9,149 bases of DNA from Deltaproteobacteria bacterium (GCA_018644785.1 JABGPV010000211.1:1-9149); one strand, 5' to 3'; counted from the first letter of the stretch, positions 1 to 6,772 are shown. Program-made: numbers and translations. Notes: a model not told the origin generated them from the sequence alone.

Positions 1-147
1 CCTGTGATTCAGAGTCAGGAACAGGCCGGTTCCGCCGCCCAGTGTCCAGGGCGTTTCAAGGTCAGATAAAACGGGAAATGCCAAGATCAGCAGCTTTTCC
101 CATTGAGAGATAGCCCATTTCCTGTATCCATCGGGTGGTGTGGTCAT
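1..147 (-). CDS. N-terminal fragment of an AbiEii/AbiGii-like nucleotidyltransferase (runs off left edge)
   Basis: Reading the minus strand from an ATG at 147 gives 49 uninterrupted codons to the window edge, so the gene is cut off. The recognisable part is residues 32-49: TPWTLGGGTGLFLTLNHR. This matches the GGTALxL...HR pattern at the N-terminus of AbiEii/AbiGii-type (DUF1814) nucleotidyltransferases, in which the Gly-rich loop precedes the metal-binding Asp motif; that Asp motif would lie outside the window. The ATG has a plausible ribosome binding site, AAGGA at 156-160, eight bases upstream. The frame overlaps the last 86 bases of the 108-aa gene at 62-388, which is unusually long for two real genes. 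A later start such as the TTG at codon 22 would cut the overlap but lacks a good ribosome binding site. Some members are toxins of toxin-antitoxin pairs and others are uncharacterised, so the role here is open. Confidence 0.55.
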   Translation of the reverse strand, partial: MTTPPDGYRKWAISQWEKLLILAFPVLSDLETPWTLGGGTGLFLTLNHR

Positions 148-388
148 CGGCATAATCCTTGGTTTTCCATTTGATCTGAGCGTTCATAAGTTCTTCGAAA
201 GTGAAAGCACCCGAAATGACAATGTCATGAATCAACCATACCGGGGTTTCCAGAAAAAAGCTCAGGACATGCCCTTTCCATTTCTCGTCCGTGCATGCGC
301 CCGTGATGCAGGCGATAAATGTGCTTTCGTCGATCTCCCTGGGCAGGGATACGTTGATATGCACAATGGCTGTCTTCACGGGAGTCAT
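62..388 (-). CDS. Hypothetical protein, 108 aa
   Basis: I do not recognise this protein. It is 108 residues, has no signal peptide or membrane segment, and looks like a small soluble cytoplasmic protein. It contains several Trp and His residues and a C-terminal half (TFEELMNAQIKWKTKDYADD, then HTTRWIQEMGYLSMGKAADLG) that looks helical. It starts 54 bases after the DUF39 gene on the same strand, so the two may be co-transcribed. An in-frame stop four codons above the ATG fixes 388 as the longest start, and the ribosome binding site there is weak (GAGA followed by a C run). Its 3' end overlaps a second frame that begins an AbiEii-like nucleotidyltransferase, so it could be the partner or antitoxin gene of that protein; this is inference from position only. 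It could also be a domain joined to the next gene by a frameshift. Confidence 0.6.
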   Translation of the reverse strand: MTPVKTAIVHINVSLPREIDESTFIACITGACTDEKWKGHVLSFFLETPVWLIHDIVISGAFTFEELMNAQIKWKTKDYADDHTTRWIQEMGYLSMGKAADLGISRFI

Positions 389-418
389 GGGGGGTCTCGT
401 TTATAATTTGGATAAGCA

Positions 419-438
419 TGACGGGCATATCGCCGTCA
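419..438 (-). other. Small GC-rich hairpin just after the DUF39 stop codon
   Basis: TGACGGGC (419-426) and GCCGTCA (432-438) are complementary with one bulged base and a five-base loop. The hairpin lies five bases beyond the stop codon of the DUF39 gene. No T-run follows on the minus strand, so it is not a standard intrinsic terminator. It may stabilise the 3' end or weaken read-through into the 108-aa gene, or may be chance. Confidence 0.3.
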
Positions 439-442
439 ATTC

Positions 443-1609
443 CTAAGCGGGTAACGTCTCCTGGGGTTGGGTCAACAGAAAATCCCCCTTTTCTATCCAT
501 TCCCTGAGGATGTTTGCAATCTCCAGGGATCTTTTGTGGGAAGAAATGGGAACTGCGGGTACGTCCTGCCCGTCAACGTGAATCATGCCGTTTTTGAGAT
601 CCGCATAGTTGATCCGGGCCAGGCTTTTTCCTTCTCCCTTGGGATAATCGTTCCCATAATCAATGACCTGAGTGTAAAGATTTTCATCTGAGACACCCGT
701 ATATTGTGCCATTTCCGCATCCAGAATGGGGATGGGGATTCCCAGTCCCACCGCAAGGGAGCAGCCGTAGCCCAGCATGCTGACCCCCATAACCCATCGC
801 GGATCCATTTCTTTCATATCGCCACTCACCATGATGGTGCCGGCAGGGGTTAAAGGGATCCCGTTTTCATGCCTGTCAGCATTTGGATTGTGCTGTGTGC
901 CCGGTGCAATGACATATCCCTGGGCACCGCCCAGAAAAATTCTGGTTCCCAGACCGATAGTTCGGTAGTAAGGGTCGTTAAAAAGCGGACTGAGCTCCCC
1001 GGCCGTTGCATAATTGGCGTTTCCGCCGTTGGGCTTCAACACCCCCATGTAGGTATAGATGGTTTTTTTGGTCATATTGATGGCACAATTGTAGTTTTGA
1101 TAAGCATTCCTGGGGTTGAGCATCATGGCATAGGGAAGGTCCGAAAGGGTAATCTTTTTCTTTACCTGGGTCTTGGGGTAGCAGTCGGTGCCATAGGCCG
1201 TGGCACGCAGTTCGACTTTTTTACCCGCCACCAAGTCGTGGAGTACGTGTCCGCCCCCGTATTTGAACTGCCCCGGGTGAACCCCGTTCAAAGGATCATC
1301 CTCTCTCGGTTCCGTGGCCCCTATGAAACAGTCTACTGCTGCCAGGCCCCCATAAGCGGGTACGTTATTCAACCACGTTCGGCCGGCTTTGATACCGGGC
1401 TTGGTGTGTCCGAAATTAATGAAAGCCCCGGAGGAACACATGGGAGAGAAAGTCCCGGTAGTGACCACATCCACTTCCCGGGCAGCTTTTTCAGCGCCAC
1501 TTTTCTTGACAATGCCGACCATTTCATCGGCTGTGACCACAACAACGTTTCCCTCTTTAATCTTTTTGTTGATGTCATCGATGGTTTTGGAAACCTTTTT
1601 TTTCACCAT
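443..1609 (-). CDS. Homocysteine biosynthesis protein, DUF39/COG1900 family
   Basis: This 388-aa cytoplasmic protein belongs to the DUF39 (HcyBio, COG1900) family. In methanogens and sulfate reducers the family is genetically linked to a route that makes homocysteine from aspartate semialdehyde with direct sulfur insertion, usually with a NIL-domain ferredoxin partner. Family features seen: TTGTFSPMCSSGAFINFGH (residues 50-68), the Gly-rich NNVPAYGGLAAVDCFIGATE (81-100), YGTDCYP with Cys143, and the region with GLGTRIFLGGAQGY and APGTQHNP (219-242). Cys143 is the best candidate for the conserved sulfur-carrying cysteine of the family; other cysteines are 58, 94, 175 and 283. The protein ends after the DUF39 domain and has no C-terminal CBS pair, unlike some archaeal members. 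The start at 1609 is supported by a strong ribosome binding site (GGAGGT, 1619-1624) nine bases upstream. No NIL-ferredoxin partner gene is in the window. Family assignment is secure; the reaction is known from relatives only. Confidence 0.92.
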   Translation of the reverse strand: MVKKKVSKTIDDINKKIKEGNVVVVTADEMVGIVKKSGAEKAAREVDVVTTGTFSPMCSSGAFINFGHTKPGIKAGRTWLNNVPAYGGLAAVDCFIGATEPREDDPLNGVHPGQFKYGGGHVLHDLVAGKKVELRATAYGTDCYPKTQVKKKITLSDLPYAMMLNPRNAYQNYNCAINMTKKTIYTYMGVLKPNGGNANYATAGELSPLFNDPYYRTIGLGTRIFLGGAQGYVIAPGTQHNPNADRHENGIPLTPAGTIMVSGDMKEMDPRWVMGVSMLGYGCSLAVGLGIPIPILDAEMAQYTGVSDENLYTQVIDYGNDYPKGEGKSLARINYADLKNGMIHVDGQDVPAVPISSHKRSLEIANILREWIEKGDFLLTQPQETLPA

Positions 1610-1653
1610 TGGTAATTAACCTCCCCCGACCCCCGAAAATGAACAATCATGCA

Positions 1654-1675
1654 AGTTTTCTCACCTTTGAAAACT
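1654..1675 (-). other. Leader hairpin upstream of the DUF39 gene
   Basis: AGTTTTC (1654-1660) and GAAAACT (1669-1675) form a perfect seven-base-pair stem with an eight-base loop. It falls inside the predicted leader of the DUF39 transcript, about 45 bases before the start codon. It resembles no riboswitch class I recognise, and the A/T-rich stem is not a terminator. A role in mRNA stability or as a protein binding site is possible but unsupported. Confidence 0.35.
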
Positions 1676-1695
1676 CTAGAAAAGCGAGAAAATAC

Positions 1696-1724
1696 ATAAT
1701 AATGCTTCTTGCCTTACATGACAA
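1696..1724 (-). promoter_or_regulatory. Predicted sigma-70 promoter of the DUF39 gene
   Basis: On the minus strand, TTGTCA (1719-1724) and TATTAT (1696-1701) each match five of six bases of the -35 and -10 consensus and are separated by exactly 17 bases. Transcription would start near 1689, giving a leader of about 80 bases before the DUF39 start at 1609. The spacer and -35 overlap an inverted repeat (TTCTTG 1706-1711, CAAGAA 1722-1727), which could be an operator, though the match may be chance. Confidence 0.65.
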
Positions 1725-1751
1725 GAAAAAGTTGTTCTTCGTTTGGTAATC

Positions 1752-1781
1752 TTGACTTTCCCTGGGCCATGCGATAACAAT
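1752..1781 (+). promoter_or_regulatory. Candidate promoter for the kdsA-led operon
   Basis: TTGACT at 1752-1757 is a five-of-six -35 match. Downstream, GATAAC (1773-1778, spacing 15) or AACAAT (1776-1781, spacing 18) are possible -10 elements, each a four-of-six match at a less favoured spacing. A start near 1788 would leave a leader of about 90 bases before kdsA. The site is divergent to the DUF39 promoter and about 30 bases from it, so the two could share regulation. The -10 is ambiguous. Confidence 0.4.
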
Positions 1782-1878
1782 GTGCCCATACAGTCTTTAA
1801 GAGAAATCAGCCGCGGCCTCAAAACAAACCGCATGAAATCGTCCTCAACCACTTTTCGGGTTTTTTGGAATCAGGAAC

Positions 1879-2700
1879 ATGGTAAAAAATTTCGAAACAG
1901 GCAGTTTGTCCATAGAAGCAGCGGGGCCGTTTTTTTTGATTGCAGGACCCTGCGTCATTGAAAGTGAATCCAGCACGCTGGAAATCGCACGTTATTTGAA
2001 GGAGATGTGTGATGATCTCCAAATGCCGATTATTTTTAAAGCCTCTTACGATAAGGCGAACCGGACCTCTCTGACCTCCTACCGAGGCCCCGGTCTCGAC
2101 AAGGGGCTTCATATTCTTCAAAAGGTCAAGGAACAGTTCGGATTACCTGTTTTGTCAGATGTGCATCGCATCAGTGACGTGGAGAAAGCGGCCCAGGTAC
2201 TCGATGTGATCCAGATCCCGGCATTCTTATGCCGCCAGACCGATCTCCTCGTGCATGCGGCTAAATTCGGAATTCCCATCAATATCAAGAAAGGTCAGTT
2301 CATTTCGCCTCTTGAAATGGGGCCGATCACAGAGAAGGTGATCGCCGCCGGGAACCGGAATATTCTGGTTACGGAGAGAGGGTTTTCTTTTGGCTACAAC
2401 AACCTGGTGGTTGACATGAGATCCATGGCCATAATGGCAAAACTCGGCTTTCCCATCGTGTTTGACGCCACACACAGCGTACAACTGCCGGGTGGCGCCG
2501 GGGACAGTTCCGGTGGAGAGCGGGAGTTTGTGGGCTGTCTTGCAAAAGCGGCCGTGGCGGCAGGCGCAAACGGGGTTTTTATGGAAGTACACCCTGACCC
2601 GGATTGTGCCCTGTGCGATGGACCCAATTCACTGCCCCTCAAAACGATGAAGCCACTGGTTAAGATGCTCAAGGGTATCCACGCGCTGGTCCGGTCTTAG
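1879..2700 (+). CDS. kdsA: 3-deoxy-8-phosphooctulonate synthase (KdsA)
   Basis: This enzyme condenses phosphoenolpyruvate with arabinose 5-phosphate to give Kdo 8-phosphate, the first committed step to the Kdo sugar of the LPS inner core. The 273-aa length fits the family. Landmarks are AGPCVIES (22-29), FKASYDKANRTS (53-64) with the substrate-binding lysines and arginine, SYRGPGLDKG (67-76), IPAFLCRQTDLL (113-124), NIKKGQF (135-141), DATHSVQ (196-202) and HPDPDCALCDGPNSLPL (238-254). Cys25 sits where metal-independent enzymes such as that of E. coli have Asn, so with His199, Glu236 and Asp247 it would form the divalent-metal site of the metal-dependent class. Yet the CDGP motif (246-249) is of the metal-independent type. 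The only nearby ATG has a poor ribosome binding site: AGGA lies two bases upstream and GGA nine bases upstream. The gene heads the operon and precedes kdsC by 34 bases. Confidence 0.95.
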   Translation: MVKNFETGSLSIEAAGPFFLIAGPCVIESESSTLEIARYLKEMCDDLQMPIIFKASYDKANRTSLTSYRGPGLDKGLHILQKVKEQFGLPVLSDVHRISDVEKAAQVLDVIQIPAFLCRQTDLLVHAAKFGIPINIKKGQFISPLEMGPITEKVIAAGNRNILVTERGFSFGYNNLVVDMRSMAIMAKLGFPIVFDATHSVQLPGGAGDSSGGEREFVGCLAKAAVAAGANGVFMEVHPDPDCALCDGPNSLPLKTMKPLVKMLKGIHALVRS

Positions 2701-2721
2701 GCGCTCTCACCCGCGAATGAT

Positions 2722-2725
2722 GGAG
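2722..2725 (+). promoter_or_regulatory. Ribosome binding site that selects the kdsC start
   Basis: GGAG lies nine bases before the ATG at 2735. The two upstream in-frame ATGs at 2717 and 2720 have only C-rich sequence ahead of them, and this site would lie just after the start they define. It therefore favours 2735 as the kdsC start. Confidence 0.6.
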
Positions 2726-2734
2726 TGGAACACA

Positions 2735-3256
2735 ATGGAAGATAAGGCTTCCGGAATAAAATTGCTTTTCCTGGATGTTGATGGGGTTTTAACGGACGGC
2801 CGAATTACGTTGAATGAAAAGGGGGAAGAGGTTAAATCCTTTGATGTAAAGGACGGTTTCGGTTTGAAACTGCTCATGCGCGACGGGATTGAAGTGGTTA
2901 TCGTCACCGGTCGAAGTTCCCGGGTGGTTGCCCATCGCGCCAGGGAACTGGGAATTGGTGAGGTATATCAAGGGATATCGGACAAGCGCCTCCTTTGCAG
3001 ACGCTTGATTGAAAAAAGAGGCCTTATGAAATCACAGGTGGGCTCTGTTGGGGATGATTTGCCCGATTTGGCCATGTTCCGGGAATCCGGTTTGTGTATT
3101 ACCGTGGCGGATGCTGCCAGAGAAGTCAGGGAAGAGGCGGATTTCATAACAAGCAAAAGAGGGGGTCACGGCGCTGTCAGGGAGATTTGTGAATGGATAC
3201 TGAAATGCCGTGGGTGCTGGCCTAGAATTGCCTTTACAGAACAAAGCAGGGGTTGA
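2735..3256 (+). CDS. kdsC: Kdo 8-phosphate phosphatase (KdsC), HAD superfamily
   Basis: This cytoplasmic enzyme removes the phosphate from Kdo 8-phosphate, the product of the upstream KdsA, to release Kdo. With the start at 2735 it is 173 aa, the usual size of the capless KdsC-type HAD phosphatases, which form tetramers. All four HAD motifs are present: LFLDVDGVLTDG with nucleophile Asp14 and acid/base Asp16, VTGRSS (57-62) with Thr58, Lys84 in the SDK segment, and GDDLPD (106-111) for Mg2+ binding. A longer reading from 2717 adds six residues but has no ribosome binding site; the ATG at 2735 has GGAG nine bases upstream. The C-terminal tail after about residue 156 (CRGCWPRIAFTEQ) is Cys/Arg-rich and probably not part of the fold. 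The gene lies 34 bases after kdsA and 18 bases before lptC. Confidence 0.93.
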   Translation: MEDKASGIKLLFLDVDGVLTDGRITLNEKGEEVKSFDVKDGFGLKLLMRDGIEVVIVTGRSSRVVAHRARELGIGEVYQGISDKRLLCRRLIEKRGLMKSQVGSVGDDLPDLAMFRESGLCITVADAAREVREEADFITSKRGGHGAVREICEWILKCRGCWPRIAFTEQSRG

Positions 3257-3274
3257 TATACTGCAACCGGTCCC

Positions 3275-3859
3275 ATGAAAAGTTTTGTGAAAAGACATTG
3301 GCCCCTTGTGGGAGTCCTCATTTTGCTTCTGGTGGTGGGTTTCTATTTTGCCAAAGCCGGTAAAGATTTCATCAAAACCACCGCTTTTCTAAAGGACGTT
3401 ATTTCAGGAAAAGGTGTAGAGCTCAAAGATATTCATTATCGCCAGGATGATCCGGATGAAAAAATAAAATGGGTTCTGGACGCAAAGGAGGTTCGTTTCT
3501 CAGAAGATAAAAAAACCATTCGATTCTTTGATTTTTATCTGGAGGTGGACGCCGAGGGAAGGCCTGGGTTTTCCCTGAGGGGCGAAAAAGGGACTTACTT
3601 TAAGGATATTGGAAAGATTGAACTTCGGGGAAAATTGGACGGTTCTTACGGAACCGAGTATCGTTTTCTTACGGAGTATGTGGTGATTAACGAAAAAAAA
3701 GGCACTGTGAATAATGAAGATCCGGTGGAAATATTCGGTTCATTCTTTACGGTGAAGGGAAGAGGCATTTTTGTCGATCTTTCAGAGAACAGGATCAAGA
3801 TATTGTCAAATGTGGTGACAACCATTAACCAGGAGGCGGAGGTATCGGCAACGCAATGA
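3275..3859 (+). CDS. lptC: LPS export system protein LptC
   Basis: LptC is the bitopic inner-membrane protein that receives LPS from the LptBFG transporter and passes it to periplasmic LptA. The 194-aa product has a short positively charged N-terminus, one transmembrane segment (about residues 10-26, LVGVLILLLVVGFYF), and a periplasmic beta-rich domain as in the LptC/YrbK (DUF1239) family. Within it, KWVLDAKEVRF (65-75), SLRGEKGTYF (100-109) and VINEKKGTVNNEDPVEI (137-153) show the repeating beta-jellyroll pattern of the family. Sequence identity in this family is low, so the call relies on topology, length and position between kdsC and lptA. The start has no obvious ribosome binding site, but the ATG places the membrane segment correctly. 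The stop overlaps the lptA start by four bases (ATGA), suggesting translational coupling. Confidence 0.88.
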   Translation: MKSFVKRHWPLVGVLILLLVVGFYFAKAGKDFIKTTAFLKDVISGKGVELKDIHYRQDDPDEKIKWVLDAKEVRFSEDKKTIRFFDFYLEVDAEGRPGFSLRGEKGTYFKDIGKIELRGKLDGSYGTEYRFLTEYVVINEKKGTVNNEDPVEIFGSFFTVKGRGIFVDLSENRIKILSNVVTTINQEAEVSATQ

Positions 3860-4410
3860 AACGGTTTGGATTTTATCTGGTTTTCATGTTGACGGGCCTG
3901 TTTCTGCTAGGGGGTTTCTTTGGTCCGGCACTATCGGCTGCTCCCCGTGAGAAGGCTCAAAAAAAGAGCCCGGGTCCGATGGTGATCAAAAGCAAGACCC
4001 TGGAAGCGGATGATAATAAAAAAAGGGTGACCTTTGCAGGGGATGTGGAAGCCAAGCGGGATGATTTTACCGTATTATGCCAGAAATTGGTGGTACTTTA
4101 TGAAAAATCTCCAGATCAGAAAGAGACTGAAAAGGTTTCAGCCCGTATCGACAAGATTGTTGCCACCGGGGCTGTCAAAATCATTCGTGCCGAGGGCGGA
4201 GTGGCTACCGGGGAAAAAGCCGTTTTTTATCAAAATGACGAAAAACTGGTTCTTACGGGGAAGCCCGTTGTGAAGCAGGGAGAGGATTTTGTTGAAGGCG
4301 ATGTGATTACGCTTTTTCTTAAAGAGAACCGGAGTATTGTGGAAAGTGCCGGGGACAAGAAAGTCCGGGCGGTTATTTTCCCGAAACAGGAGAAGGGAAA
4401 GGGGCCGTGA
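3856..4410 (+). CDS. lptA: LPS transport periplasmic protein LptA
   Basis: LptA is the periplasmic protein whose beta-jellyroll units line up between LptC and outer-membrane LptD to bridge LPS across the periplasm. The 184-aa precursor has a signal peptide: [10 protein letters not shown], a hydrophobic core to about residue 22, then GPALSA with likely cleavage after Ala28. The mature part carries the OstA-type domain, with [20 protein letters not shown] (42-61), [19 protein letters not shown] (62-80) and [15 protein letters not shown] (96-110) as its repeating strands. The C-terminus (about 176-184) is Lys/Gly-rich. There is no close ribosome binding site; GGAGG sequences lie 14 or more bases upstream, and the ATGA overlap with lptC points to coupled translation. 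The stop overlaps the lptB GTG start by four bases. Confidence 0.9.
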   Translation: MKRFGFYLVFMLTGLFLLGGFFGPALSAAPREKAQKKSPGPMVIKSKTLEADDNKKRVTFAGDVEAKRDDFTVLCQKLVVLYEKSPDQKETEKVSARIDKIVATGAVKIIRAEGGVATGEKAVFYQNDEKLVLTGKPVVKQGEDFVEGDVITLFLKENRSIVESAGDKKVRAVIFPKQEKGKGP

Positions 4411-5141
4411 ATGCGGCATCCGAAATGCTGGAGGCCAACGGTCTTGTCAAGGCTTACGGCGGTAAACGGGTCGTTGATCGTGTAAATGTGGTGGTCAACA
4501 GACAGGAGATTGTCGGCCTTCTGGGACCCAACGGCGCGGGGAAAACAACTACTTTCTACATGGTAGTGGGGCTCACGCGGCCCAGTGAAGGGCGGGTCTT
4601 TTTAGACGGCAAGGACATTACGCAGGACCCTATGTTTCAAAGGGCCAGGAAAGGGATCAGCTATCTGGCCCAGGAGCCTTCGGTATTCCGTAAATTGACC
4701 GTTGAGCAGAATCTTCTCGCCATACTTGAGATGCTGCGTGTCCCCGTACAGGAACGAAGAGATCGTCTGGAAAGAGGCCTCAAAGAGCTGAGCATTGATC
4801 ACCTGGCCAAACAGAAGGCGTTGTCACTTTCGGGTGGGGAGAGGCGGAGGCTGGAAATCTCCAGGGCCCTGGTGACAGAACCCAGGTTTATGCTTTTAGA
4901 TGAACCCTTTGCAGGTATTGATCCATTGGCCATCAACGATATTCAGCAGATCATACGTCAATTGAAAAGTAAGGGCCTGGGCGTTATCATATCGGACCAT
5001 AATGTACGAGAGACATTGAATGTCTGCGATAGGGCCTATATTATCAATCAGGGACGAATCATTGAACAGGGTTCTCCGGACGATATTGTAAAAAGCGAGT
5101 TGGCCCGGAGTGTGTATTTGGGCGAGAATTTCAATCTCTAG
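4407..5141 (+). CDS. lptB: LPS export ABC transporter ATP-binding protein LptB
   Basis: LptB is the cytoplasmic ATPase that, with LptF and LptG, extracts LPS from the inner membrane and drives it along the LptC-LptA bridge. The 244-aa product carries all ABC motifs: Walker [11 protein letters not shown] (40-49), Q-loop LAQEPSVFR (87-95), signature [10 protein letters not shown] (141-150), Walker [13 protein letters not shown] (161-172) and H-loop SDHNVRET (196-203). The C-terminal VYLGENFNL is typical of LptB rather than other ABC ATPases. Translation starts at GTG 4407 within the lptA stop (GTGA), with AAGGGA eight bases upstream; the next in-frame ATG at 4425 has no ribosome binding site. 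lptF and lptG are not in this window, as is usual when they sit at a separate locus. Confidence 0.96.
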   Translation: MNAASEMLEANGLVKAYGGKRVVDRVNVVVNRQEIVGLLGPNGAGKTTTFYMVVGLTRPSEGRVFLDGKDITQDPMFQRARKGISYLAQEPSVFRKLTVEQNLLAILEMLRVPVQERRDRLERGLKELSIDHLAKQKALSLSGGERRRLEISRALVTEPRFMLLDEPFAGIDPLAINDIQQIIRQLKSKGLGVIISDHNVRETLNVCDRAYIINQGRIIEQGSPDDIVKSELARSVYLGENFNL

Positions 5142-5170
5142 GAAGTTTTTTTGGCATTTTTGGATTTGTT

Positions 5171-6694
5171 ATGGCGTTAGAACTCAGACAATCTTTGGCC
5201 CTTACCCAGCAGCTTGTAATGACCCCGCAGCTGCAACAGGCCATCAAGCTTCTGCAGTTGTCAAGGCTTGAACTCCTTGAGACCGTTTCTCAGGAAATGG
5301 AGGAAAACCCTATCCTTGAAGAGATGAGTCAAGATGAGGTTGACGGGGATGACGGTGCGGGAGGGAAAAAGGAGGAATCGAAACAGGCATTACAGGAATC
5401 CCAGGAAAAAAAATCTGAAAATCCCTCGGTCGATGATTCCGGTCCGGATCCGGACTCTCCTTCACTTCCCGAAGTGACCGTAGAGGAACGGGCAAGGGAT
5501 GATGTGGATTGGGAAAACTATCTTTCAGAATATAACAGCGGTTATTCCGAAAATTTTTCGGAAAGGCACTATGAACAGAAAGATGCGCCGTCCTTTGAAA
5601 ATTTTACTGCCACCAAAACGGACTTGTCTTCACACTTGCTCTGGCAGTTGAATATGAGCAATGTGAAAGATGAAAAAAAAGAAATTGGCGCCTATATTAT
5701 CGGTAATTTGAATGATGACGGTTATTTAGATGTTACCCTGGACGAAATATCCCAGGCAACCGGGAGCTTGTTTGATGATGCCGGGGAGGTCCTGGCGCTA
5801 ATTCAGAATTTTGATCCTGTGGGTGTGGCGGCAAGGGATACAAGGGAATGTCTGTTGATACAGGCCTTATTTCAGAACCTCGCCGGGACCCTGGTGGAGA
5901 AGATCATCAGGGATCACCTCAAGGATTTGGAGGAAAAACGGTACCGTCAGGTTGCCGATCAGCTTGGCGTCAGTGTTCAGGATATTTTGACGGCGGTTGC
6001 TGCTATTCAAGCGCTTGATCCTAAACCCGGGAGAATTTATGCGGCCGAGGAAACCATCTATGTTACCCCTGACATTTATGTGGCCAAAGTGAGGGGCGGC
6101 TACGAAATCATTCAAAATGAAGATGGCTTGCCGAAGTTAAGGATTAATGCCTATTACAAACGGATGTTGAAGAACAGAGGTCGGGTATCGGATGAAACAA
6201 AAGTATATATCCAGGACAAAATGCGATCTGCGGCATGGCTGATCAAGAGTATTCACCAGCGCCAAAGGACCTTGTTCAGGGTCACAGAGAGTATCGTACA
6301 ATTTCAAAAGGAATTCCTTGACAAAGGTATTGCTTATCTTAAACCACTGGTGTTAAGGGATGTGGCTGAAGACATTGAAATGCACGAGTCGACGGTCAGT
6401 CGGGTGACCACCAGTAAGTATGTTCATACACCTCAGGGGCTCTATGAGTTAAAGTTTTTTTTTAATAGCGCTATCAACAGGGTAGACGGGGATGCGCTGG
6501 CATCGGAAAGTGTCAAGGAACAGATCCGTAAGATCATAAAAGCAGAAGACAAAACCAAACCCCTCAGTGACAAAGGGATTGAAAATATAATGCTGGGCCT
6601 TAACATAAAGGTTGCCCGTCGAACGGTGGCCAAATACCGGGAGGCAATGGGAATTCTACCATCGAGAAAGAGAAAAGAGGTTCGAATCAATTGA
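5171..6694 (+). CDS. rpoN: RNA polymerase sigma-54 factor (RpoN)
   Basis: RpoN directs RNA polymerase to -24/-12 promoters that need an AAA+ enhancer-binding activator. The 507-aa length is normal. Region I (1-50) has the Gln/Leu-rich start LRQSLALTQQLVMTPQLQQA and ENPILEE. Residues 51-120 form an acidic low-complexity region II, longer and richer in Asp/Glu/Ser/Pro than in E. coli. The core-binding domain spans about 140-330. A helix-turn-helix follows at about 395-418 (RDVAEDIEMHESTVSRVT), and the RpoN box ARRTVAKYRE, which reads the -24 element, is intact at 482-491. It starts 29 bases after lptB with only a weak ribosome binding site (GGA). rpoN downstream of lptB is a conserved arrangement in many proteobacteria. 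The ribosome-hibernation and PTS genes that follow are its usual companions. Confidence 0.96.
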   Translation: MALELRQSLALTQQLVMTPQLQQAIKLLQLSRLELLETVSQEMEENPILEEMSQDEVDGDDGAGGKKEESKQALQESQEKKSENPSVDDSGPDPDSPSLPEVTVEERARDDVDWENYLSEYNSGYSENFSERHYEQKDAPSFENFTATKTDLSSHLLWQLNMSNVKDEKKEIGAYIIGNLNDDGYLDVTLDEISQATGSLFDDAGEVLALIQNFDPVGVAARDTRECLLIQALFQNLAGTLVEKIIRDHLKDLEEKRYRQVADQLGVSVQDILTAVAAIQALDPKPGRIYAAEETIYVTPDIYVAKVRGGYEIIQNEDGLPKLRINAYYKRMLKNRGRVSDETKVYIQDKMRSAAWLIKSIHQRQRTLFRVTESIVQFQKEFLDKGIAYLKPLVLRDVAEDIEMHESTVSRVTTSKYVHTPQGLYELKFFFNSAINRVDGDALASESVKEQIRKIIKAEDKTKPLSDKGIENIMLGLNIKVARRTVAKYREAMGILPSRKRKEVRIN

Positions 6695-6704
6695 GTTGTG
6701 GCGG

Positions 6705-6716
6705 CGCCATGTGGCG
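6705..6716 (+). other. Weak hairpin in the rpoN-hpf gap
   Basis: CGCC (6705-6708) and GGCG (6713-6716) form a four-base-pair stem with an ATGT loop, extendable by wobble pairs and followed by TTTATT. It is too short for a confident terminator, but the 78-base gap is the largest inside the operon, and partial attenuation or processing between rpoN and hpf is conceivable. Confidence 0.2.
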
Positions 6717-6760
6717 TTTATTGGTTTGCCGGAGGGGTTGATTTTATTGTTCACACCTAC

Positions 6761-6766
6761 GGAGGG
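6761..6766 (+). promoter_or_regulatory. Ribosome binding site that selects the hpf start
   Basis: GGAGGG lies six bases before the ATG at 6773. It is one of the strongest ribosome binding sites in the cluster and rules in favour of this start over the longer frame from 6698. Confidence 0.8.
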
Positions 6767-6772
6767 AATTTC

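Noticed and set aside
225..500. 91-codon minus-strand open frame between DUF39 and the 108-aa gene
   Set aside because: It overlaps both better-supported genes out of frame and its product is of low quality without a family pattern.
869..1615. 248-codon plus-strand open frame
   Set aside because: It lies wholly antisense to the DUF39 gene, whose protein matches a known family; the antisense product has no recognisable domain.
1850..1877. Terminator-like AACC/GGTT with T-run just before kdsA
   Set aside because: The stem is four base pairs only; the T-run alone is not evidence.
2717..2734. Longer N-terminus for kdsC from the ATG at 2717
   Set aside because: No ribosome binding site precedes it, while GGAG sits nine bases before the ATG at 2735 and the family N-terminus fits the shorter form.
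5152..5168. Possible sigma-54 promoter (TTGGCA-type) just before rpoN, suggesting autoregulation
   Set aside because: A GG is present, but the GC required ten bases further on is TT, so the -12 element is missing.
6698..6772. Longer N-terminus for hpf from 6698
   Set aside because: The added 25 residues are not family-like and a strong GGAGGG lies just before the ATG at 6773.
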